A model generated the notes under the pieces. It saw only the letters and a list, made by a program, of their open reading frames with translations. It ran no database searches and was not told where the DNA came from. From Verrucomicrobiota bacterium (lineage in GTDB: Bacteria; Verrucomicrobiota; Verrucomicrobiia; Chthoniobacterales; JAFAMB01), in NCBI GenBank assembly GCA_019241095.1, contig JAFAXJ010000149.1, positions 1 through 5,675 on the forward strand: a stretch of 5,675 bases of DNA. The letters are read 5' to 3'. Shown piece after piece: positions 1 through 5,675 of this stretch (positions are counted from its first letter, which is position 1; the number at the start of each line of letters is the position of its first letter). The position numbers were made by a program, and so were the translations under genes.

Positions 1-1205
1 AACGCATCCGAATCTGCATGGATGCCATAACGGGTCCCTTCAAGATACCCCGTCAAAATAGCATTGATTGCTTTCTCGAGTTGGGCGGTTACGTCCGGAG
101 CCGCCAGTTGGGAACTGTGAGCGGCCGACCGTAGGTAATCGTCCACGGCAATGATATACCACAAGGAAGCGTCAACAGAATTGAACTCTGGAATTTCGCC
201 TTTGTCCGGGAAGCGATTCGGTAACATTCCGTTTGATACCGAGTGAGACCATTCGACGAGGATATCACGAGCTTCCGTTAATCGGCCAGTTCTCAGACAG
301 AGGCCGCGAAGGGAAATGAAAGTGTCTCTACCCCAATCGCCAAACCAAGGATAGCCGGCTATGATCGTCTTGCCGGCGCCTCTTTTGACAAGATAACTAT
401 CGACTGATTGCTCGAGCCGATCATGGAAACGCGACCGACGCGTTCTCTCGTGGAACTCAGTTTCCGCAACAACGTCCTCAAGGTTCTGATCAGCCCCCAC
501 CAACTCCGATGTCGAAAGCACTAACAATCCGGACCGTTCTGTAAGGTCCCACTTGAAAATTCCAGGGGTGGCCAGGTCCTCAGTATAATCTAACCCCCTC
601 TCCCGTTCTTGCTCATAGAGAAAATTATGATACCAATCCGGCATGTGCCGATAGTGTCCGTTCGAACAAGCGATAATCCGCGGCAAGCTATGGTAAGGCT
701 GCCATTTGATCGTTCGGCCCAATTGCTGAGCATCAAAATTGAACGCCGCATTTTGATGATGAAGTGAATGATAATCTCGACCAGACAGAAAGGGACGCAC
801 ATTCAGTACCAAACTTTCGTTCCATTCGCCGACCTTGCTCCAGCGTAGAATCACCGCCGGCTTACTATAAGGGACGAAAATCTGCTGTTCGATAAAGAGA
901 TCTGGCGCGACCTGATATTTCCATGAAGGCCAAGGCTTCAGTTGGAATTCTTTCAAGCGGCCAGCTCCATCCGGATAGGTCACATCAGGGGCATATCGTT
1001 GCGACGAAATAGATGTGGTTCTGTCCCCGATAGTGAGCCATGCATCAAATCCGTTGACCAGAACGAGTCGCCCGCTCGGGGGATTGCTGGCCACCAACAA
1101 CAAAGCGTGATATCTCCGGGTTCTCACACCAACAGCTGTTCCAGACGCGAACCCGCCCAACCCGTCCGCTTCCAGCCACTCAGAGCTAGCATTGAGATTG
1201 ATCAT
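1..1205 (-). CDS. Glycogen debranching enzyme (amylo-alpha-1,6-glucosidase, GH133 type), N-terminal part
   Basis: Reading leftward from the ATG at 1205 the frame stays open for 401 codons and leaves the window, so the C-terminal part is missing. Members of this bacterial/archaeal family are usually roughly 650-720 residues. The product hydrolyses alpha-1,6 branch linkages in glycogen in the cytoplasm. Seen in the translation: an N-terminal domain opening with EWLEADGLGGFASGT (residues 9-23) and RTRRYHALLL (28-37), both typical of the family's N-terminal beta-rich domain; then the start of the (alpha/alpha)6 catalytic domain with GYPWFGDWGRDTFISLRG from residue 284, where Asp294 of WGRDT is the likely catalytic acid by family analogy; then LPNRFPDKGEIPEFNSVDAS (328-347), also a family hallmark. 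The second catalytic acidic residue should lie beyond the edge. The start is fixed by an in-frame TAG at 1214-1212 and by the conserved motif beginning nine residues in. No Shine-Dalgarno is visible. It is transcribed divergently from the ABC-F gene. Family is near certain; exact substrate preference is not shown. Confidence 0.93.
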   Translation of the reverse strand, partial: MINLNASSEWLEADGLGGFASGTAVGVRTRRYHALLLVASNPPSGRLVLVNGFDAWLTIGDRTTSISSQRYAPDVTYPDGAGRLKEFQLKPWPSWKYQVAPDLFIEQQIFVPYSKPAVILRWSKVGEWNESLVLNVRPFLSGRDYHSLHHQNAAFNFDAQQLGRTIKWQPYHSLPRIIACSNGHYRHMPDWYHNFLYEQERERGLDYTEDLATPGIFKWDLTERSGLLVLSTSELVGADQNLEDVVAETEFHERTRRSRFHDRLEQSVDSYLVKRGAGKTIIAGYPWFGDWGRDTFISLRGLCLRTGRLTEARDILVEWSHSVSNGMLPNRFPDKGEIPEFNSVDASLWYIIAVDDYLRSAAHSSQLAAPDVTAQLEKAINAILTGYLEGTRYGIHADSDA

Positions 1206-1336
1206 TGGACACTAGGATAGCGGGTGCCGAGTCTCCATCGCAACTGACCAGTTGGATTTCCATTCCCAACTCGGTTAGACAGCAGCTTATAAAATAGGTT
1301 CCGTTTTCTTTAACTTGTGTAACCTTTGGTGCTCCC
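1206..1336. promoter_or_regulatory. Divergent intergenic region between the debranching enzyme and ABC-F genes
   Basis: These 131 bp must carry, or at least are the obvious place for, the promoters of both divergent genes. The centre is AT-rich, with TATAAAAT at 1288-1295 on the plus strand, a reasonable -10-like element about 41 bases before the ABC-F start; its complement (TTATAA/TATTTT) could serve the minus strand. No convincing -35 hexamer at 16-18 bp is visible for either direction, so the exact promoters remain unassigned. The left half holds a cluster of inverted CAACT-type half-sites, listed separately. No riboswitch-like fold, leader peptide or terminator is recognisable. Confidence 0.5.
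1241..1271. repeat. Cluster of inverted CAACT half-sites, possible operator
   Basis: CAACTG at 1241-1246 and CAGTTG at 1249-1254 form a perfect 6-bp inverted repeat with a 2-bp spacer (14 bp in all). The right arm overlaps AGTTGG at 1250-1255, which pairs again with CCAACT at 1266-1271 across 10 bp. The cluster lies 36-66 bases upstream of the debranching enzyme start and just upstream of the -10-like element facing the ABC-F gene, where a regulator of either gene could bind. Short arms like these can arise by chance, and no regulator gene is in view. Confidence 0.3.
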
Positions 1337-3238
1337 ATGCTAACCGTTACCCAGTTGTCGAAGGCTTACGCCGGGCGCCAGCTCTTCAAAGATGCTTCAT
1401 TGCAGGTAAATCGCGATGATCGCATCGGTCTAATTGGAGCAAATGGCGCCGGTAAGACGACGTTAGTGTCCATCCTTTTAGGCAATGAACAACCGGACTC
1501 CGGCCAGATTGCGCTTCAAAAAGGAGTGCGCATCGGGTATCTGCCTCAAGAAAGCTCACCATCCAGGAGCGAATCTATTTTAGAACTTGTCACTCTTTAC
1601 CCCTCAGAAACGGAGAGTTTGGGCACCGCCGACGTTTGGGACCGGCATATCGTTGAGGCGCGCGCTAAAAGAATTTTGCGAGGACTCAGTTTTCGGGAGA
1701 CCGACTTCAACAAGCCAGCCGATTTTTTTAGCGGTGGCTGGATCATGCGCGCTCAACTAGCGAGATTGCTCGTTTTTGAGCCGGACCTTTTGCTTCTCGA
1801 TGAGCCTACAAACCACCTGGATCTGGAATCGCTGATCTGGTTTCAAAACTATCTGAAAAGCTATTCGGGAGCGATTCTGATGATCTCGCATGATCGCTCA
1901 TTCCTGAATAACCTTGCCGAGAATATCATAGAAATCGATCATGCTCGGCTGGTTCGGTATCGCGGAAATTTTGACCAGTTTCTCGCGCAGAAAGCTGCTC
2001 GCCAGGAGCAACTGATCGCCGCTTACAAAAATCAGCAAAGTGAGATTGCACGCCTCCAGACATTCATTGACCGATTTGGCGCCAAAAATACCAAAGCATC
2101 GCAGGCTCAAAGTAAACGCAAGCAAATCGAGCGAATGGGGCGCATCGAAATACCAGAGAAGAAAGGAACTGGCGTATCCTTCCGTTTTCCGCAGCCTGTT
2201 CGTAGCGGGCAAAAGTTAGTCGAACTCCGGGATGTCATGTATGCATACGGAGATAAACAGGTCTATGAAAGGCTGAATTATACAGTCGAACGAGGCCAGC
2301 GAACCGTACTGGTAGGGCCAAACGGCGCCGGCAAATCTACTCTCTTAAAGCTTTTAGCAGGTGTTCTGCCAGTGCAACAAGGAGTTCGCGAATTGGGATC
2401 TAACATCCATCTAGGGTACTATTCGCAGCATCGAGTTGACATGTTAAATCTGTCAAATTCCGTTATTGAAGAAGCAAACGAGAGCGGTATGCCCCAACAG
2501 ACCGTCCGCGCGACTCTAGGCGCCTTCTTGTTCCGTGGTGATGACGTCTTTAAATCTGTCCGCGTTTTGAGCGGAGGCGAAAAAAGCAGGCTAGCTCTCG
2601 CGAAGTTGTTACTGGACCCACCTAATTTTTTATTAATGGATGAACCTACTACTCATCTTGACATAGAGAGCATCAACGCGCTTATCGCTGCTTTGCAGCA
2701 ATACACCGGCACCATTGTTTTTATCAGTCATGATGTGCATTTAATTCGAACTCTTGCTAGCTCAGTACTCCATGTTCGGGCGGGCAAGGTTAAATTCTAT
2801 CCAGGAGACTATCAATACTATCTGGACAAGACCATGGTTTCCGAACGGGTTGGGCTCACAGCCACTTCAGACCAGTTCTATTCGCCTGAGAATCGTGCCG
2901 TCGGCGCTCATAAGATCGACAACGCTCCTGCGGCGGGCTCATCCTTGGCTCCGAATTCGGACAAGCTCCGTAAAAGAAGAGAGGCCGAGGAGCGCAACCT
3001 TCGCACTCAAGAACGAAGGGTATTGGAAGCAAAAATGAAGAACTTGGAAGATAATATAATGAGTCTGGAGGCTCGGCAGAGAGAGCTCGTAACAGAGTTA
3101 GAAAACTCTGCAACAGAGTTAGAAAGGTCGAGCGCTCGTTCGATTCTTGAGATCAATAAAGAACTGCGCCAAATCAGCGATCAATTGCAGCATCTTTCTC
3201 CTGAGTGGGAACGGCTGGTAGATAGGATCCAAAAATAA
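1337..3238 (+). CDS. ABC-F family ATPase (YheS/Uup-like ribosome-associated translation factor)
   Basis: Soluble 633-residue protein with two ATP-binding cassettes and no membrane segments, the hallmark of ABC-F proteins, which bind the ribosomal E site and act on the peptidyl-tRNA or rescue stalled or drug-blocked ribosomes. Domain 1: Walker A GANGAGKTT (34-42), Q-loop LPQE (69-72), signature FSGGW (131-135), Walker B LLLLDEPTNHLD (151-162), H-loop His185. The interdomain linker (about 205-290) contains FIDRFGAKNTKASQAQSKRK (243-262), the basic P-site tRNA interaction motif region, closest by eye to YheS-type proteins. Domain 2: Walker A GPNGAGKST (327-335), signature LSGGEKSRLALAKLL (411-425), Walker B FLLMDEPTTHLD (431-442, with Thr where Asn is more usual), His465. 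Residues about 545-633 form a charged C-terminal coiled coil, as in Uup and some YheS relatives. Catalytic glutamates Glu156 and Glu436 are both present, so it should hydrolyse ATP. The start is fixed by an in-frame TAG at 1295-1297 with no other start codon between; no ribosome binding site is seen. Ddl follows after 36 bp. A housekeeping or an antibiotic-protection role cannot be told apart from the sequence alone. Confidence 0.95.
   Translation: MLTVTQLSKAYAGRQLFKDASLQVNRDDRIGLIGANGAGKTTLVSILLGNEQPDSGQIALQKGVRIGYLPQESSPSRSESILELVTLYPSETESLGTADVWDRHIVEARAKRILRGLSFRETDFNKPADFFSGGWIMRAQLARLLVFEPDLLLLDEPTNHLDLESLIWFQNYLKSYSGAILMISHDRSFLNNLAENIIEIDHARLVRYRGNFDQFLAQKAARQEQLIAAYKNQQSEIARLQTFIDRFGAKNTKASQAQSKRKQIERMGRIEIPEKKGTGVSFRFPQPVRSGQKLVELRDVMYAYGDKQVYERLNYTVERGQRTVLVGPNGAGKSTLLKLLAGVLPVQQGVRELGSNIHLGYYSQHRVDMLNLSNSVIEEANESGMPQQTVRATLGAFLFRGDDVFKSVRVLSGGEKSRLALAKLLLDPPNFLLMDEPTTHLDIESINALIAALQQYTGTIVFISHDVHLIRTLASSVLHVRAGKVKFYPGDYQYYLDKTMVSERVGLTATSDQFYSPENRAVGAHKIDNAPAAGSSLAPNSDKLRKRREAEERNLRTQERRVLEAKMKNLEDNIMSLEARQRELVTELENSATELERSSARSILEINKELRQISDQLQHLSPEWERLVDRIQK
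3091..3125 (+). repeat. 21-bp-period direct repeat within the ABC-F coiled coil
   Basis: The 14-mer AACAGAGTTAGAAA occurs at 3091-3104 and again at 3112-3125, exactly 21 bp apart, in the same reading frame. It encodes TELE at residues 586-589 and 593-596, one heptad apart in the predicted coiled coil. The first copy and the bases after it also make a perfect 7-bp inverted repeat with a 4-base loop (CAGAGTT at 3093-3099, AACTCTG at 3104-3110). This looks like a small in-frame duplication that lengthens the coil by one heptad. Confidence 0.6.
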
Positions 3239-3274
3239 GAAAGCTCGCGTGGATCTTTCGAACCTGCTTAAAGA

Positions 3275-4303
3275 ATGAGAGTCGCGGTTCTGTTTGGCGG
3301 TAACAGTGCAGAACGCGACGTTTCGATCGCAAGCGGGGCCCAAGTTGCGAAAGCATTGCGTGCGGCCGGTCATCAGGTAATCGCGGTTGATACGTTTCGC
3401 GGTGTACTGACCGATGACGAACAAGAAGTGCTGCTAACTAGAGGAGTTGCTCCTGACCCGCCCGACGAAAGAGAATTGCACGCCGTGCGCACAAAAACAG
3501 GATCTCTTATTCAACCATCATATTTTATTGATATCGACGTTGTTTTCCTGGCCTTGCATGGAGGTACCGGCGAGGACGGAACCATTCAGGCTCTCTTCAG
3601 CGCTGCGGGAATTTGTTACACCGGCAGTGATCATCTGGGCAGCGCCGTCGCGATGGACAAAGACATGTCTAAACGTTTGTTGGTGTCGGCCGGAATACTT
3701 ACTCCACGCTGGCTGATGGCTCCGATAAACCCAGATAGAGCAATTGGCCTTTTAGGTCTCCCCCTTGTGGTGAAGCCCAACAAGCAAGGCTCGACCGTTG
3801 GACTCACGATAGTAAAGGACCGCTCTCGGTTAAATGCTGCCATAGATGAGGCATATTGTCATGACGATGAGGTGATGATTGAACAATTCATTCCCGGACG
3901 GGAACTCACAGTCGGCATTCTGGCTGATCAGCCATTAGCCGTGGGAGAGATCATTCCGAAGAGATCCGAGATCTTCGATTATCAAAGCAAGTACCAGCCA
4001 GACGGTGCAGAAGAAACTTTTCCAGCAGCTCTTAATGCTGAACTAACACAGTCCCTTCAGAATACCGCTTTGCACGTTCATGGCACTTTGAAGCTACGAC
4101 ATTATAGCCGAATCGATTTTCGAATGGACGAGCAATCAAGGTTTTGGTGCTTGGAAGCTAACACTTTACCGGGTATGACCGGACTAAGCCTGTTACCCAA
4201 AGCCGCTGCCGCAGTAGGAATTTCATTCCCTCAGCTATGCGACAGGATCTGCAAACTTGCGCTCGAGACTCACAAGTGCCGCTCTGAGTCAAGTTTCAGA
4301 TAA
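3275..4303 (+). CDS. ddl: D-alanine--D-alanine ligase
   Basis: ATP-dependent cytoplasmic enzyme joining two D-alanines into the dipeptide that MurF adds to the peptidoglycan precursor; the target of D-cycloserine. At 342 residues it has normal family length and ATP-grasp layout. Visible: N-terminal VLFGGNSAERDVSIASG (5-21) with Glu13, equivalent to E. coli DdlB Glu15; LHGGTGEDGTIQ (94-105); MDKDMSK (127-133); KPNKQGSTVG (167-176) with Ser173, equivalent to Ser150; EQFIPGRELTVGI (203-215); FDYQSKY (234-240) with Lys239-Tyr240; RIDFRMD (279-285); and LEANTLPGMTGLS (293-305) carrying Glu294, Asn296 and Ser305. Tyr240 in the omega loop matches D-Ala-D-Ala ligases; D-lactate-type ligases (VanA, Leuconostoc) have His or Phe there, so ordinary D-Ala-D-Ala specificity is inferred. 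All expected catalytic and metal ligands are present. The ATG at 3275 is fixed by an in-frame TAA at 3269-3271; no clear ribosome binding site. It lies 36 bp after the ABC-F stop with no terminator between, so co-transcription is likely. It is away from the usual mur/fts division cluster. Confidence 0.96.
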   Translation: MRVAVLFGGNSAERDVSIASGAQVAKALRAAGHQVIAVDTFRGVLTDDEQEVLLTRGVAPDPPDERELHAVRTKTGSLIQPSYFIDIDVVFLALHGGTGEDGTIQALFSAAGICYTGSDHLGSAVAMDKDMSKRLLVSAGILTPRWLMAPINPDRAIGLLGLPLVVKPNKQGSTVGLTIVKDRSRLNAAIDEAYCHDDEVMIEQFIPGRELTVGILADQPLAVGEIIPKRSEIFDYQSKYQPDGAEETFPAALNAELTQSLQNTALHVHGTLKLRHYSRIDFRMDEQSRFWCLEANTLPGMTGLSLLPKAAAAVGISFPQLCDRICKLALETHKCRSESSFR

Positions 4304-4330
4304 ACCGGCCGCCTTCTTCGACCCTAACGC
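4304..4330. other. Convergent 27-bp gap without a visible terminator
   Basis: Only 27 bases separate the stop codons of ddl and the facing phosphoesterase gene. I see a short CCGGCC palindrome but no stem followed by a T-run on either strand. Transcripts from the two sides therefore probably overlap at their 3' ends or end by a factor-dependent route. Confidence 0.5.
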
Positions 4331-5675
4331 TTAGTCTCCTGGATAGGGAATGTTGTTTTTCAAACCCGCCCAGATAATTCGATTGAATGCTTCAGGATCA
4401 CCCAGATTGTCTTCTCGCGAAAAGTCAAATTGTGCCGTTTTCTCCGCCCAGTAATGACCATCGTGAGTTGAGCTGCTCCCTTTTGCTCTGTGAGGGAGTG
4501 GCAACTGAGTTTGCGCCAAATAATTCGAGGGTTGAGCTACGAAGTTCCAGCTCTCCTTTTCAAGGTCAAAGATTTTGAGCATCGGGCACTGGCTAGCGGT
4601 ATTGATGTTCAGATGATCAAGGTTAAGTAGTTCCTCTATCGAACGCAGCAAATTCACGGTCGTGTACCGGTCTGATATCACGGCGCCTTGTTTGATATAA
4701 GGGCCGACAATATAGGCAGTCGATCGATGCGAGTCCACGTGATCGGCGCCGTTCTGTGCATCATCCTCTACGACGAATATTAACGTGTCCGATTTGTATG
4801 GACTCTTTGTTACCTTTTCCACCAGCCTACCTACCGCATAATCGTTGTCGGCTTGCTGTTTTTCAGGAGTATTAACCCCGTCCAGAGCCGAATCGAATCC
4901 TCCCATGTGATCTCCTCCAAATCGAACTAACTCGAGCTCAGGCAAAGCTCGTTGTTTCACATAATTGTCAAATTCTCGTTCCCACTCGAGTTCGCGATAG
5001 TAGTCGGGGAACCCCAGGTCGATCCCCCGAAAATATTCATCAGTCTTTCCTATCAGCTTGGGATCAGCAACGTACGCAACTTGAAGGTGGGCGTTAAAAG
5101 GGTCTCGTTCTCGCGGGATGGGATTGCCGGCCGATTTGGTGTATCTGCTAAGATCAACGAAGAACCCATAATTGCGCACTCGCAATTCTGCACGCAAGGC
5201 AGCATCCCAGACATATCCTCTCCCGGCGGGTGTGTCGACAGGGCCGTCCGGGGCTACCACATTAATCGCCCCTGGAAGCAGATCCGGATCATCAGACGTA
5301 TCCGGATTAGCTTTTTTTCGGGCGGCTAATGAGCTTAATCCAACGTTTATGTTGCGGTTAACTCCCTCATATTCATAAGCGGTCCCCCGATCGGCATAGA
5401 TAAGCGGAACCGCTTTTAAGCCAAAATCACTTTCTCTTCCGGAGGTGCTCCAGGGCCAACCGTCCCCGCTCACATCGCCAGGATCGTAAAAGTTATCTAA
5501 GTCCACAAACGATTTAGCTAACTGGTGCAAGTTCGGTGTAATGCTCCATCCGAATTCAGTTAGTTTTGCATCACCATTGCCGCGCCCAAGATCTCCCAAT
5601 ACTTGGTCGTAAGTACGATTTTCCTTCACAATGTAGATAATATGCTTGATCCTTTTACGCAGCTCGGTGATCACT
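4331..5675 (-). CDS. Phosphoesterase-family protein (alkaline phosphatase-like fold, probably fused to a YncE-like propeller), C-terminal part
   Basis: The frame enters from the right edge and runs to a TAA at 4333-4331, giving 447 visible residues. The GTG at 5674 is almost certainly internal, because the phosphoesterase domain begins at once with no signal peptide. Visible-fragment numbering: KHIIYIVKENRTYDQVLGDL (10-29) holds the ENRTYD metal-binding motif of the phosphoesterase/phospholipase C-AcpA family; NFYDPGDVSGDGW (61-73) is a conserved block that may hold the nucleophile region; FGGDHMGG (252-259); and VVEDDAQNGADHVDSHR (301-317), with Asp304-Asp305 and His312/His316, is the second metal-site motif. 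Proteins with this exact motif set are usually annotated as bifunctional YncE/alkaline phosphatase family proteins: a secreted or periplasmic seven-bladed propeller of roughly 350-450 residues followed by this domain. The propeller would lie outside the window, so the fusion is inferred. The natural substrate is unknown. It is convergent with ddl and has no obvious functional link to it. Confidence 0.88.
   Translation of the reverse strand, partial: VITELRKRIKHIIYIVKENRTYDQVLGDLGRGNGDAKLTEFGWSITPNLHQLAKSFVDLDNFYDPGDVSGDGWPWSTSGRESDFGLKAVPLIYADRGTAYEYEGVNRNINVGLSSLAARKKANPDTSDDPDLLPGAINVVAPDGPVDTPAGRGYVWDAALRAELRVRNYGFFVDLSRYTKSAGNPIPRERDPFNAHLQVAYVADPKLIGKTDEYFRGIDLGFPDYYRELEWEREFDNYVKQRALPELELVRFGGDHMGGFDSALDGVNTPEKQQADNDYAVGRLVEKVTKSPYKSDTLIFVVEDDAQNGADHVDSHRSTAYIVGPYIKQGAVISDRYTTVNLLRSIEELLNLDHLNINTASQCPMLKIFDLEKESWNFVAQPSNYLAQTQLPLPHRAKGSSSTHDGHYWAEKTAQFDFSREDNLGDPEAFNRIIWAGLKNNIPYPGD

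Noticed and set aside
942..1220. Plus-strand open frame of 92 codons opposite the debranching enzyme
   Set aside because: It lies antisense to a clearly conserved coding region, has a low-complexity Arg/Ser-rich translation and resembles no family.
1317..1322. GTG-TAA minimal start-stop upstream of the ABC-F gene, as a possible attenuation leader like those before some resistance ABC-F genes
   Set aside because: There is no ribosome binding site, no real peptide and no terminator/antiterminator hairpins around it; chance is the simpler explanation.
1898..2212. Minus-strand open frame of 104 codons inside the ABC-F gene
   Set aside because: It is antisense to the ABC-F linker and has no family motifs.
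3239..3259. GAAAG/CTTTC inverted repeat between the ABC-F gene and ddl
   Set aside because: Five-bp arms with an 11-base loop, low G+C in the stem and no T-run do not make a terminator.
3275..4303. Ddl as a vancomycin-resistance D-Ala-D-Lac ligase
   Set aside because: The omega loop has the Lys-Tyr pair of D-Ala-D-Ala ligases, and no vanH, vanX or two-component genes are adjacent.
4952..5329. Plus-strand open frame of 125 codons inside the phosphoesterase gene
   Set aside because: It is antisense to conserved phosphoesterase sequence and shows no recognisable domain, so it is a shadow frame.

Overview
This is a compact stretch of an ordinary bacterial chromosome, with about even base composition, four protein-coding genes and almost no non-coding space. 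From left to right they are: the N-terminal 401 codons of a bacterial/archaeal-type glycogen debranching enzyme on the minus strand (running off the left edge); a 131-bp divergent intergenic region; an ABC-F family ATPase (633 aa) and a D-alanine--D-alanine ligase (342 aa) in tandem on the plus strand, 36 bp apart; and the C-terminal 447 residues of a phosphoesterase-family protein on the minus strand, convergent with ddl across 27 bp and running off the right edge. I see no rRNA, tRNA, CRISPR array, insertion sequence or phage gene.

Organism: Ddl shows a peptidoglycan-making bacterium. The GH133-type debranching enzyme and the phosphoesterase type, which usually follows a YncE-like beta-propeller, are combined most often in Acidobacteriota and similar soil or environmental phyla such as Verrucomicrobiota and Planctomycetota. 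I favour Acidobacteriota, but this is inferred from gene content and not proven. None of the three visible start codons has a clear Shine-Dalgarno sequence, although each start is fixed by an in-frame upstream stop and by family alignment.

Functional layout: the debranching enzyme acts on alpha-1,6 branches of glycogen and belongs to carbon storage, separate from the plus-strand pair. The ABC-F protein is predicted to act on ribosomes as a soluble translation factor and not as a transporter. Ddl makes the D-Ala-D-Ala dipeptide for peptidoglycan. Their tandem arrangement suggests co-transcription and perhaps linked control of translation and wall synthesis, but nothing in the sequence proves a functional link. 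The phosphoesterase is probably part of a larger propeller-phosphatase protein of unknown substrate.

I did not find convincing evidence of an undescribed system. The points most worth checking are the ABC-F/ddl pairing, the inverted-repeat cluster in the divergent promoter region, the shared lack of ribosome binding sites, and a heptad-length duplication in the ABC-F coiled coil.
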